In this document: positions 36,222 to 43,712 of the stretch, piece by piece
Position numbering within the stretch: the first letter of the stretch is position 1
Layout of the letters: the number at the start of each line of letters is the position of its first letter
Assembly (NCBI GenBank): GCA_022844135.1
Contig: JALHMG010000016.1
Coordinates: forward strand, 1 to 64,000
From: Lysobacterales bacterium
GTDB lineage: Bacteria > Pseudomonadota > Gammaproteobacteria > Xanthomonadales > SZUA-5
Direction of reading: 5' to 3'
DNA: 64,000 bases
Notes under the pieces: model-generated
What the model was told of the DNA's origin: nothing
Seen by the model: the letters and a program-made list of their open reading frames with translations, nothing else
Database searches by the model: none
Program-made: the position numbers and the translations under genes

Positions 36222-37192
36222 GACGTCGAGAGGCGATAGCAGGACTGACCGGGCTGGCGGCGCTGCAGATGCCCGATACAGTGTGGGCCGAGACGGTACT
36301 GCGCGGCGCGGACGTGCATGTCGACGGTTACCCGACCGTGCTCGCCGTTCAGTGGCTCGGCGCGGAACTCGAGCGGCGGACCGACGGTCGCTTGCGCCTG
36401 GTTCACTATCCAGCCGGCCAGCTGGGGCGTGAGGCAGATACTTTGACCCTCGTCCGTCATGGCGCGCTGGCGCTGACGCGCGTGACGATCGCGGCGCTGA
36501 ACAATGCGTTTCCAGACACCGCGCTGCTGTCGATGCCCTATGTGTTCGACGATGTCGGGCATCTTCGGCGTGCTTTGGACGGCGACCCTGGGCGAAGACT
36601 GCTCGCGCATCTGTCCAGTCGCGGCCAGATCGCGCTGTGCTTCTACGATGCCGGCGTTCGCGGCATTTACAACATCCGGCACCCGGTCGCTACGCCAGCG
36701 GACTTGAAAGGACTGAAACTGCGCGTGCCAGCGTCGGATGTTTTTCTGACCATCATGCGCCGCCTCGGCGTCAATGCCACACCGTTGGCCTTCGGCGAAG
36801 TGTACTCAGCCCTGCAGACTGGCCTGATCGACGGCGCCGAAAACAACTGGATGAGTTTCGTCAGCAGTCGCCAGTTCGAGGTCGCCAAACACTGGTCGAG
36901 CAGCGAGCATTCGATGGTGCCGGACGTGCTGCTGCTGTCGGCTGCAGTGGACGCCCGGCTGCAGCCGCAAGATCGGGAGTTGATCCGGGACCTTGCACAA
37001 CAGTCGGTCGGCGTGATGCGCGCAGCGTGGGATCGGGCGCTCGCGACCGCCCGGCAACGGGCGCTCGCGAGTGGCGTCGTTGAAACCGCCATCGATCGCC
37101 AGGCTTTTGCTCAGGCCGTGGAACCCTTGATCGCCGAGCTTGCGACCGGCAAACAGGCGGGTCTGTACGCCGCCATAAGGAGTTTGGCATGA
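36218..37192 (+). CDS. TRAP transporter substrate-binding protein (DctP family)
   Basis: This is the periplasmic solute receptor of a tripartite ATP-independent transporter. The 324-residue protein has an export signal with Arg repeats (MRRREAIAGLTGLAALQMP, possibly Tat-type) and DctP signatures: GRLRLVHYPAGQLG, LSMPYVFDDVGHLRRAL, DLKGLKLRVPASDVF and GLIDGAENNW, which carries the conserved Arg/Asn acid-binding residues. It overlaps both neighbours by ATGA. In this locus the ligand is probably an unsaturated uronate or digalacturonate. Confidence 0.93.
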   Translation: MRRREAIAGLTGLAALQMPDTVWAETVLRGADVHVDGYPTVLAVQWLGAELERRTDGRLRLVHYPAGQLGREADTLTLVRHGALALTRVTIAALNNAFPDTALLSMPYVFDDVGHLRRALDGDPGRRLLAHLSSRGQIALCFYDAGVRGIYNIRHPVATPADLKGLKLRVPASDVFLTIMRRLGVNATPLAFGEVYSALQTGLIDGAENNWMSFVSSRQFEVAKHWSSSEHSMVPDVLLLSAAVDARLQPQDRELIRDLAQQSVGVMRAAWDRALATARQRALASGVVETAIDRQAFAQAVEPLIAELATGKQAGLYAAIRSLA

Positions 37193-37638
37193 GCGCTGGC
37201 GACCGGATTGCCAAACTGACGCTCGGCATTTGCATCGCCTCGCTGCTCGCCATCGTCCTGGTGCAAGCCTGGCAGGTCATCGGCCGGTATCTGTTGAACG
37301 ATTCGCCGAGCTGGACTGAGCCGGTGGCGCTATTGCTCATGAACACCACGATGGCCTGCGCCGCGGCGCTTGGCGTGCGCAGCGATGCCCATTTCCGCTT
37401 TTCGCTGCTCAGCGAGCGGCTGTCGCCAGTCGCGCAACGGGCGCTCAATGTCTTGTCGATAGCGATCGCCATCGGACTCGGCCTGCTGCTCGCCTACGGC
37501 GCCGCCGTGTTGGCATGGGCCGATCGCGACGTGCCGATGGCCGGAACGTTTCTGCCAGAGGGCATTCGCTATCTGCCCCTGGTGCTTGGCGGCGCGCTGA
37601 TTGCGGGATTTGCGCTGGAACGCGGGATCAGCCGATAG
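37189..37638 (+). CDS. TRAP transporter small membrane subunit (DctQ family)
   Basis: A 149-residue membrane protein with four hydrophobic segments and the conserved early WQVIGRYLLNDSPSWTEPVALLLM stretch, in which the RY and WTE residues are typical of DctQ. It joins the large permease subunit in the inner membrane. It overlaps the binding protein gene by 4 bases and ends 10 bases before the large subunit. Confidence 0.92.
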   Translation: MSAGDRIAKLTLGICIASLLAIVLVQAWQVIGRYLLNDSPSWTEPVALLLMNTTMACAAALGVRSDAHFRFSLLSERLSPVAQRALNVLSIAIAIGLGLLLAYGAAVLAWADRDVPMAGTFLPEGIRYLPLVLGGALIAGFALERGISR

Positions 37639-37648
37639 GAGCCAGGCC

Positions 37649-38926
37649 ATGTCAGCTACAGCCCTTCTGTTCTTGAGCTTTTTCGCGCTGCTCGCGCTCG
37701 GCGTTCCGGTTGCGTTCGCGCTGGCAGCCGCATCGCTCGCCACCATCGTCTACCTTGGCCTGCCGCCGTTAGTGCTGGTGATCGAGCTGGCGGCCGGCGC
37801 CAATGCGAGCACGCTGTTGGCCATTCCGCTGTTCATCCTCACCGGCGAGATCATGCTGCGCGGCGGATTGTCGGATCGGATCATTGCGCTCGCGACGAGC
37901 CTGGTGGGCCATATGCGCGGTGGGCTGGGCCAGGTGAACGTGCTCGCGTCGATGTTGTTCGGCGGCGTATCGGGCTCTGCCATCGCCGATGTATCGGCCA
38001 TCGGCGGAACAATGATCCCGCAAATGAAGCAACGCGGATTCGATGCCGACTTCGCGGTCAACGTCTCGATCACTGCGGCGCTGGTCGCGCTGCTGGTACC
38101 GCCTTCGCACAACCTGATCCTGTATTCCGCTGCCGCAGGTGGCGGCGTCTCTATCGCAAAGTTGTTTGCCGCGGGCATCGTCCCGGCGCTGCTGTTCACC
38201 ATCGCCGTGATGGCGACAACTTACGTATTGGCGTGGCGCCGCGGTTACCGCACCGAGGTTTTCCCCGGCGCTCGTGCGGTACTCCGCTGCGCCGTGGCGG
38301 CGGTGCCTGGGCTGCTGCTGATGCTGGTCATTCTCGGCGGCATTCGCGCCGGCATTTTCACGGCCGTGGAGAGCGCGTCGATTGCGGTGCTGTACGCGCT
38401 GGCCATCGCCTCCCTGGTGTATCGGCAGATGTCGCGTGCCGCGTTTGTCCACATGCTGAGCGGCGCGATACGCACAACCGGCGTGATCTTGTTCGTCATC
38501 GCCGCGGCGGCGACCTTCGGTTGGTTGTTGGCGTATCTGCAGGTTCCTGCAGCCACGGTCGCGGCGCTGAAAAGCGTCGCCGATTCGCCGACCACCGTTC
38601 TGCTGCTTATGGTCCTGGCCTTGCTGATCCTGGGCACGTTCATGGATATGGCGCCGATGATCATCATCTGTACGCCCATTTTCTTGCCGGTGGCGCAGGC
38701 ATACGGCATTTCGCCGGTGCATTTCGGCGTCGTGCTGATATTGACTGCTGGCATTGGCCTTATCACCCCGCCGGTGGGGTCGGTTTTATTCGTCGGCGCC
38801 GGGATTGGCCAGATCAGCGTTGGCCAGACGCTGCGCAGCATCTGGCCGTTCTATCTGGCCGCGCTCACAGTGCTGCTATTGGTTGTCCTCCTGCCGCCTT
38901 TGAGCTTGTGGCTGCCAGGACTTTGA
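37649..38926 (+). CDS. TRAP transporter large permease (DctM family)
   Basis: A 425-residue polytopic inner membrane protein, about twelve hydrophobic segments, the ion-coupled channel subunit. DctM signatures include IPLFILTGEIMLRGG, GVSGSAIADVSAIGG, ALLVPPSHNLILYS and GIGLITPPVGSVLFVG. The ATG at 37649 is preceded by AGGAGCC; the longer frame would overlap the small subunit. It is the last gene of the FAH-DctPQM operon; the LacI regulator follows 68 bases later on the same strand. Confidence 0.94.
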   Translation: MSATALLFLSFFALLALGVPVAFALAAASLATIVYLGLPPLVLVIELAAGANASTLLAIPLFILTGEIMLRGGLSDRIIALATSLVGHMRGGLGQVNVLASMLFGGVSGSAIADVSAIGGTMIPQMKQRGFDADFAVNVSITAALVALLVPPSHNLILYSAAAGGGVSIAKLFAAGIVPALLFTIAVMATTYVLAWRRGYRTEVFPGARAVLRCAVAAVPGLLLMLVILGGIRAGIFTAVESASIAVLYALAIASLVYRQMSRAAFVHMLSGAIRTTGVILFVIAAAATFGWLLAYLQVPAATVAALKSVADSPTTVLLLMVLALLILGTFMDMAPMIIICTPIFLPVAQAYGISPVHFGVVLILTAGIGLITPPVGSVLFVGAGIGQISVGQTLRSIWPFYLAALTVLLLVVLLPPLSLWLPGL

Positions 38927-38994
38927 CCGGCGCGTTGTGAGCTGCCCGGCGCAGCGCCTTCGCCAGCCCCGACCGACACCGCGAAACGGCTACA

Positions 38995-40035
38995 ATGCCG
39001 CGCATGCCGCCGGCCAATAAAAGCGAAAAAGCCACGATCAATACCATCGCACGTCTGGCCGGCGTGTCGAAAAAAACCGTCTCGCGTGTTCTGAACAACT
39101 CCCCGTTGGTGCGCGACGACACCCGCGAGAAAGTACGCGCGCTGATGCGCGAACACGATTACGCGCCCGATCCGCAAGCCCGAGGCTTGGCGTTCCGTCA
39201 TTCGTTCCTGATCGGTCTGGTTTTCGACAACCCGACCGCGCAGTACATCGTCAACATGCAGTACGGCGTCCTGGACGCCTTGGCGGGCACCGGCTTCGAG
39301 CTGGTGGTGCATCCCTCGGACAGCCGACGCAGCGACTACATCGACGGCGTACGCCAATTCGTCCGGCGGCAGCGTCTTTATGGCGTCATCCTGGTGCCGC
39401 GCGTCTCCGAAGATGCGGCCTTGGCGGATATGTTGATCGAAGAGCAGTGCCGATATGTCCGCATCGCATCGATCGAACTCGACGAACCAGCGCGGCGCCT
39501 GCATACGCACGATCGCCGCGCCTGTATCGAAGCGGCGCACTACGTACAATCGCTCGGCCATCGCCATATCGGGTTGATCACCGGTCCCAAGCGCTACCGC
39601 TCGGCCATCGAGCGTGGCGAAGGCTTCAAACAGGGACTCGCGGAGCGCGGCATCGAGTTGCCGACTCATCTGGAATACGAAGGCGGCTACACCTTCGAAT
39701 CCGGCGTTGCAGGCGCTGACGCGCTGCTCGCACAGGTGCCCCGTCCCACCGCGATCTTCGCAGCCAACGATGAAATGGCGGCGGGGGTGTACAAGGCAGC
39801 GCTGCGCCGCGGCCTCTCGGTGCCCGCCGATGTGTCGGTGATCGGCTACGACGACAGCCCGCTGGCCGCCCAGCTATGGCCGGCGTTAACAACCGTGCGA
39901 CTGCCGGTCCGGGAAGTGGGACGAAAAGCCGCCGATTTGCTACTGGCCGAGTTCCAGAACAAGCCGGCATTGCCGATCAGCATCCGACCCAATCTGGTCG
40001 TCCGCGACAGCTGCCAGCCACCGCGAGCATCCTGA
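38995..40035 (+). CDS. LacI-family regulator, probable pectin regulon repressor
   Basis: A 346-residue regulator with an N-terminal helix-turn-helix (TINTIARLAGVSKKTVSRVL), the hinge RGLAFRHS that would insert into a CpG-centred operator, and a periplasmic-binding-protein-like sensor domain (GLVFDNPTAQYIVNM, GLITGPKRYRSAIERGEGF, AIFAANDEMAAGVYKA, VIGYDDSPLAAQLWP). An internal ATG three codons in is equally possible. The central CCGG of the shared ATGACACCGGT sites suits a LacI hinge. It most likely represses all pectin genes in this window until an inducer such as 2-keto-3-deoxygluconate binds; that ligand is an inference from known pectin regulators. Confidence 0.9.
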   Translation: MPRMPPANKSEKATINTIARLAGVSKKTVSRVLNNSPLVRDDTREKVRALMREHDYAPDPQARGLAFRHSFLIGLVFDNPTAQYIVNMQYGVLDALAGTGFELVVHPSDSRRSDYIDGVRQFVRRQRLYGVILVPRVSEDAALADMLIEEQCRYVRIASIELDEPARRLHTHDRRACIEAAHYVQSLGHRHIGLITGPKRYRSAIERGEGFKQGLAERGIELPTHLEYEGGYTFESGVAGADALLAQVPRPTAIFAANDEMAAGVYKAALRRGLSVPADVSVIGYDDSPLAAQLWPALTTVRLPVREVGRKAADLLLAEFQNKPALPISIRPNLVVRDSCQPPRAS

Positions 40036-40058
40036 CGCGGGCGTTGCGATGCACCGAT

Positions 40059-40486
40059 GGGAACCCCACCATGCGCTGCAAATTCTCATCCCACAATTTC
40101 AAGCGCGCGCTCTTGAAGCTGCTCCATAACGTCAGACGCGGCGCCTGCTGCAACGCTGGGTGCGATTGGAACGCTTCACGCAATCGGTAGTTGGGGATGC
40201 GGCTGGCCAGATGGTGGATGTGGTGGTAGCCAATGTTGCCGGTGAACCAATGCAGCCAACGCGGCAAATCGTAGTACGAGCCGCCGCGCACGGCGGCCTC
40301 TTCCGAGTTCCATTCTTTCTGCGTTGCCCAGTAAGCATTTTCGAAGGTGTGTTGCACGTAGAACAACCAGACGCCCAAGGCGCCAGCGATCAGCACGATG
40401 GGCAGATGCACGATGAATGCCGTTTTCCAGCCGACCGCGAAGGCGAGCACAACGAGGGTCGAGAGCAGCACAAGGTTGTTGAGCCA
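40059..40486 (-). pseudogene. 3' fragment of a fatty acid desaturase gene (direct repeat, right copy)
   Basis: The minus frame reads [20 protein letters not shown] through [20 protein letters not shown] and GYHHIHHL to RMVGFPS, about 94% identical in DNA to the end of the intact desaturase gene at 27212-27639. Both upstream histidine boxes and the first two thirds are missing; homology stops abruptly at 40486 and the residues before it (MHPIARLPSQLRPVTHSWYD) are unrelated. It lies 23 bases after the LacI gene. It is either a remnant of a second desaturase gene or the scar of the event that placed the pectin island. Confidence 0.85.
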
Positions 40487-40790
40487 TAGGCCGCATCGAA
40501 AATCGTACCATGAGTGCGTTACTGGGCGCAGTTGTGATGGAAGCCTTGCAATTGGATGCACCGCGTCTCATCAAAAACGGGCGCTTTACCGCGTTGTGTT
40601 CCGGCATTTCATGGTCGCCGCCCTAATTGAATTGCTTCGAATTTACTCTGCGGCGAAAAGACACAATGAAATCTGGACGGCTGTCTTGACTTGAATTCGA
40701 CGGGTGTCCGCGTTCCCGGATGGCGGGCAGATTGTCTTTTCTTTCGATGCAAAGGAGACTTGAGACAATTTGCGTGCGCAGGACGTTGCC
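40487..40790. other. Gene-free stretch before the kinase gene
   Basis: About 300 bases, lower in GC than the neighbours, between the desaturase fragment and the winged-helix kinase gene. No homologous frame is seen. An AAAGGAG at 40751 is 12 bases before an in-frame TTG (40770) and would serve if translation started there. Confidence 0.45.
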
Positions 40791-43508
40791 ATGCTCATGT
40801 CCACGAACGATTCAGGTCAGACCGAGAGCCGTCACCTCTGGCAGTTCGGACGCTTTTCGCTGAACGAAAGTACCTTTGAGTTTCGCATTGACGGTTATCT
40901 CACTCCGTTGCCTACCAAACCATTCCTGTGTCTGGCTGCGCTGCTGCGCCACGCCGGGCAAACCGTTACGCGCGACGAACTGATCGAGGCAGCCTGGGAT
41001 GGTCGCGCCACCACGGACGCAGTGGTGGCACAGGTCATCAAGCGCGTACGCCAAGCCCTCGGCGATGGTGATCACCAGCTGGTCAAGACGGTGCATGGTG
41101 TCGGCTTTCGTTTTGCTGCGCCAGTGCGCGTCGGCACCGTGGAGCCGCTGCAACAGGAACTTGGTCTGCAGATCAGTAAGGACACAGTGCTGCGTTCGCG
41201 CCCCCATTGGCGGTTTGAACGATCCTTAAACATTGGTGGGCGTTCAGCGGTATGGTTGGCGCGCCACAGCCAAACGCATGAGCGGCGAGTATTCAAGTTG
41301 GCCTTCGATCCGCGCGGCTTGCGCGCGCTCAAGCGCGAGCTTTCCGTCTGGCGCCTTTTCAAAGGTCAAGCCAAAGTCCCGGTGCCAAAGGTTTTGGACT
41401 ACGACTTCAGCGAACGCCCATTCCTCATGGAAGTCGAGTACATCAGCGGGCTTTCGATGATTGAGTGGCTGGAAAGCCAATCGGGTGTGGCCGCGTTGGC
41501 GCTGGAGCTGCGACTGGAGTTGGTGGCGCAATGCGCCGATTTGCTCGCCCAGGCTCACGCCGTTGGCGCGATACACGGTGATCTCAAACCGCAAAATCTG
41601 CTGGTGGACGAGCGCGCAAGTGCTGCCGGTGGCACCTCGCCGCCGCAACTGCTGCTGGCGGATTTCGGCTCCGCGCAACTTACAACTTGCGAACGGCTCA
41701 ATGCACTCGAGGTCAGCGCGATCACGCTTAGTGAACCGACACCCGGCGGCACCGGCGGGACTTACACTTACCTTGCCCCGGAAGTTGTAGCGGGCGAAAG
41801 CATCAGCGCACGCTCGGACGCCTTTGCCCTCGGTGTGCTAATGTTTCAAATGGTGATCGGCGATCTCCGCCGTGCACTGGCCCCAGGGTGGGAGCGCGCA
41901 GTCTCCGATTCGATGTTGCGCCAAGAAATCAGCACGCTCGCGGATATCGATCCTGCCCACCGAACGGTGGATTTTGCCGAGCTTGCCCGGCGGCTGCGCA
42001 CACTCGAAGTTCGCCGACAGGCATTGCAGCGCGAGCAGGAACTAAGCCGACGTCTAGAAAATGCGCGCCGTGCGGCCGTTCGAAATCGGCGTCGCTGGCG
42101 CTGGGCGGGGTTAGCCGCAAGTGGCTTGCTCGCCGCCTTGAGCGTGGCGTGGTGGCAATACCTGGAAGCGGACGCAGCGCGCCTGGCCGCATCGCAACGC
42201 GCCATGGCGCTGGATGCCACGCAGCGCTTTTTGTTTGACGAGGTGCTCGCCGCTAACATTCCGCTCGACTACCGCCGTAGTGATACCACTCTCGCCGAAA
42301 TCCTCGATCGTGCTGCGCTGCGTGCTCCCAAGGCACACGCCGACGATCCGAGCGTGCGCGCCATGATCTGGCTCTCGCTGGCGCGTGCCAATCTCGCGAT
42401 TGGTCGCGCGGCGCTTGTGCAACAACAGCTGGATGCGGCGCGCGAGTCGGAGGCGGCCAGCCTGCGGGCCAACGCCTACGCGCGCGCCCGGATCGACTTG
42501 CTCCAACTTGCGTTGGACAGTGCCAGCGCGCGGACCTCTAGCGTGCCGGCAGCACGTGAAGCGGAACTCGCTCGCACGCTGGGAGAGAGCAGTGACGAAG
42601 GCCTTCGGTTGGCGTCCCTGCTCGCCGAACAGCGGGCACTGCACGGCGATTTGGCAGGCAGCTTGACCGCCAGCGAGCGCGTGCTGCAGCAAGCCATTCG
42701 TGCGCGGGGCAACCAGGACGCGTTAATAGTGCTCGAACTGCGCAACGATCTGGTCGAGCGACTGTTGGTGCAAGGTCAACTCGAACGCGCCGATCGCGCG
42801 CTGAGCGAGTTCCAAGGCGACCTTGAACAAGCCCCCCCAGGCCTGGACGAATTGCAGTGGCTGCGCGCGCGAACTTCCATTGCAGAACTGGCCGCCTATC
42901 GCAACGACTTTGCCCGCGCAGTTGTGCTCCAAAGCACCACAGTGGCAAGAATGAGCACGCTGCAAGGACCCGATCACCCGATCACCATTGAAGCCGAAGG
43001 GGAGCTGGGACAGTACCAGTGGCTGAATGGCGACAAAGATGGCGGCTTGGCGCGCCTTAAGGCGTTGGCTGAAAGAGCAGAAGCTCGGCTGGGATTGGAG
43101 TCGTTGCAGGCTACGCTCGTGCTGCATAATTACAGCACCTACTTAATCAACAGCGGTAACTATGCCTTGGCCTCACAAATATCTAACAAGTTGCGCGCAA
43201 AGGTTATGCATCAATCGGCACATTGGGTTTCGGTCGGAATCCTGCGCAATGCCGGTGTAATTGCTTGGAAATTAGGTCAATTAGAAGCAGCGCGGGCGTA
43301 CTTTGACCAAGCCATTGATCGTGCGAAGGCGTTGCAACCAAACTCGCGCGAACAATTGCTCGCAGAATTCGCTTTTGCCCAATTTCTTGAAGACACTGGT
43401 CGACACGACGAAAGCGATCAAATTTATCAGAGGCTCCGCAATGAAAGTGCAAAGCGCAAGTTTCGAGAAATCGAAGCGATGGTTAAGGTAAAACACAGCA
43501 GCAAATAG
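40791..43508 (+). CDS. Winged-helix DNA-binding domain fused to Ser/Thr kinase and TPR region
   Basis: A 905-residue fusion. Residues ~15-112 form an OmpR/PhoB-type winged helix (FGRFSLNESTFEFRIDG, VTRDELIEAAWDG, VIKRVRQALGDG, VKTVHGVGFRF). Residues ~135-400 form a Hanks-type kinase with a Gly-rich loop IGGRSAVWLA, Lys169 in RVFKLAF, catalytic HGDLKPQNLL (Asp264), DFG at Asp291 and GTYTYLAPEV. A hydrophobic segment near 440-460 (WAGLAASGLLAALSVAW) probably crosses the membrane, followed by ~440 residues of TPR-like helices. ATG 40791 is preferred; TTG 40770 is an alternative. It is a candidate one-protein signalling device linking an extracytoplasmic sensor, a kinase and DNA binding. There is no obvious partner gene. 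Confidence 0.85.
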   Translation: MLMSTNDSGQTESRHLWQFGRFSLNESTFEFRIDGYLTPLPTKPFLCLAALLRHAGQTVTRDELIEAAWDGRATTDAVVAQVIKRVRQALGDGDHQLVKTVHGVGFRFAAPVRVGTVEPLQQELGLQISKDTVLRSRPHWRFERSLNIGGRSAVWLARHSQTHERRVFKLAFDPRGLRALKRELSVWRLFKGQAKVPVPKVLDYDFSERPFLMEVEYISGLSMIEWLESQSGVAALALELRLELVAQCADLLAQAHAVGAIHGDLKPQNLLVDERASAAGGTSPPQLLLADFGSAQLTTCERLNALEVSAITLSEPTPGGTGGTYTYLAPEVVAGESISARSDAFALGVLMFQMVIGDLRRALAPGWERAVSDSMLRQEISTLADIDPAHRTVDFAELARRLRTLEVRRQALQREQELSRRLENARRAAVRNRRRWRWAGLAASGLLAALSVAWWQYLEADAARLAASQRAMALDATQRFLFDEVLAANIPLDYRRSDTTLAEILDRAALRAPKAHADDPSVRAMIWLSLARANLAIGRAALVQQQLDAARESEAASLRANAYARARIDLLQLALDSASARTSSVPAAREAELARTLGESSDEGLRLASLLAEQRALHGDLAGSLTASERVLQQAIRARGNQDALIVLELRNDLVERLLVQGQLERADRALSEFQGDLEQAPPGLDELQWLRARTSIAELAAYRNDFARAVVLQSTTVARMSTLQGPDHPITIEAEGELGQYQWLNGDKDGGLARLKALAERAEARLGLESLQATLVLHNYSTYLINSGNYALASQISNKLRAKVMHQSAHWVSVGILRNAGVIAWKLGQLEAARAYFDQAIDRAKALQPNSREQLLAEFAFAQFLEDTGRHDESDQIYQRLRNESAKRKFREIEAMVKVKHSSK

Positions 43509-43641
43509 TGGAGTTGCTCTTTATCGGAGCCGTCTGAGCGACTGCCAAAAAATGACATCGATCCGGCAACTTGTTGATTTCGACTTCTGGTGGCGTAGCA
43601 GTTAGGCACCTTCGGCGGTTCGGATACGCCGCAGTTTTTGA

Positions 43642-43675
43642 AGTGTCGCGCTTCGTCACTGCCGAGCGCGACACT
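43642..43675. terminator. Hairpin between convergent kinase and FG-GAP genes
   Basis: AGTGTCGCGCT (43642-43652) pairs perfectly with AGCGCGACACT (43665-43675), loop of 12 bases. It lies between two genes that end towards each other, consistent with a shared terminator, though no clear T-run follows on either strand. Confidence 0.6.
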
Positions 43676-43712
43676 CCATTAAGCGAACTCTATTGCACCA
43701 ATTAATGGCCAG

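Noticed and set aside
39977-40561. 194-codon open frame as a functional small desaturase
   Set aside because: It lacks two of the three histidine boxes and most of the membrane core, so it is a gene fragment.
42111-42692. Minus-strand frame within the kinase gene
   Set aside because: It is the antisense shadow of the TPR region, with no homology.
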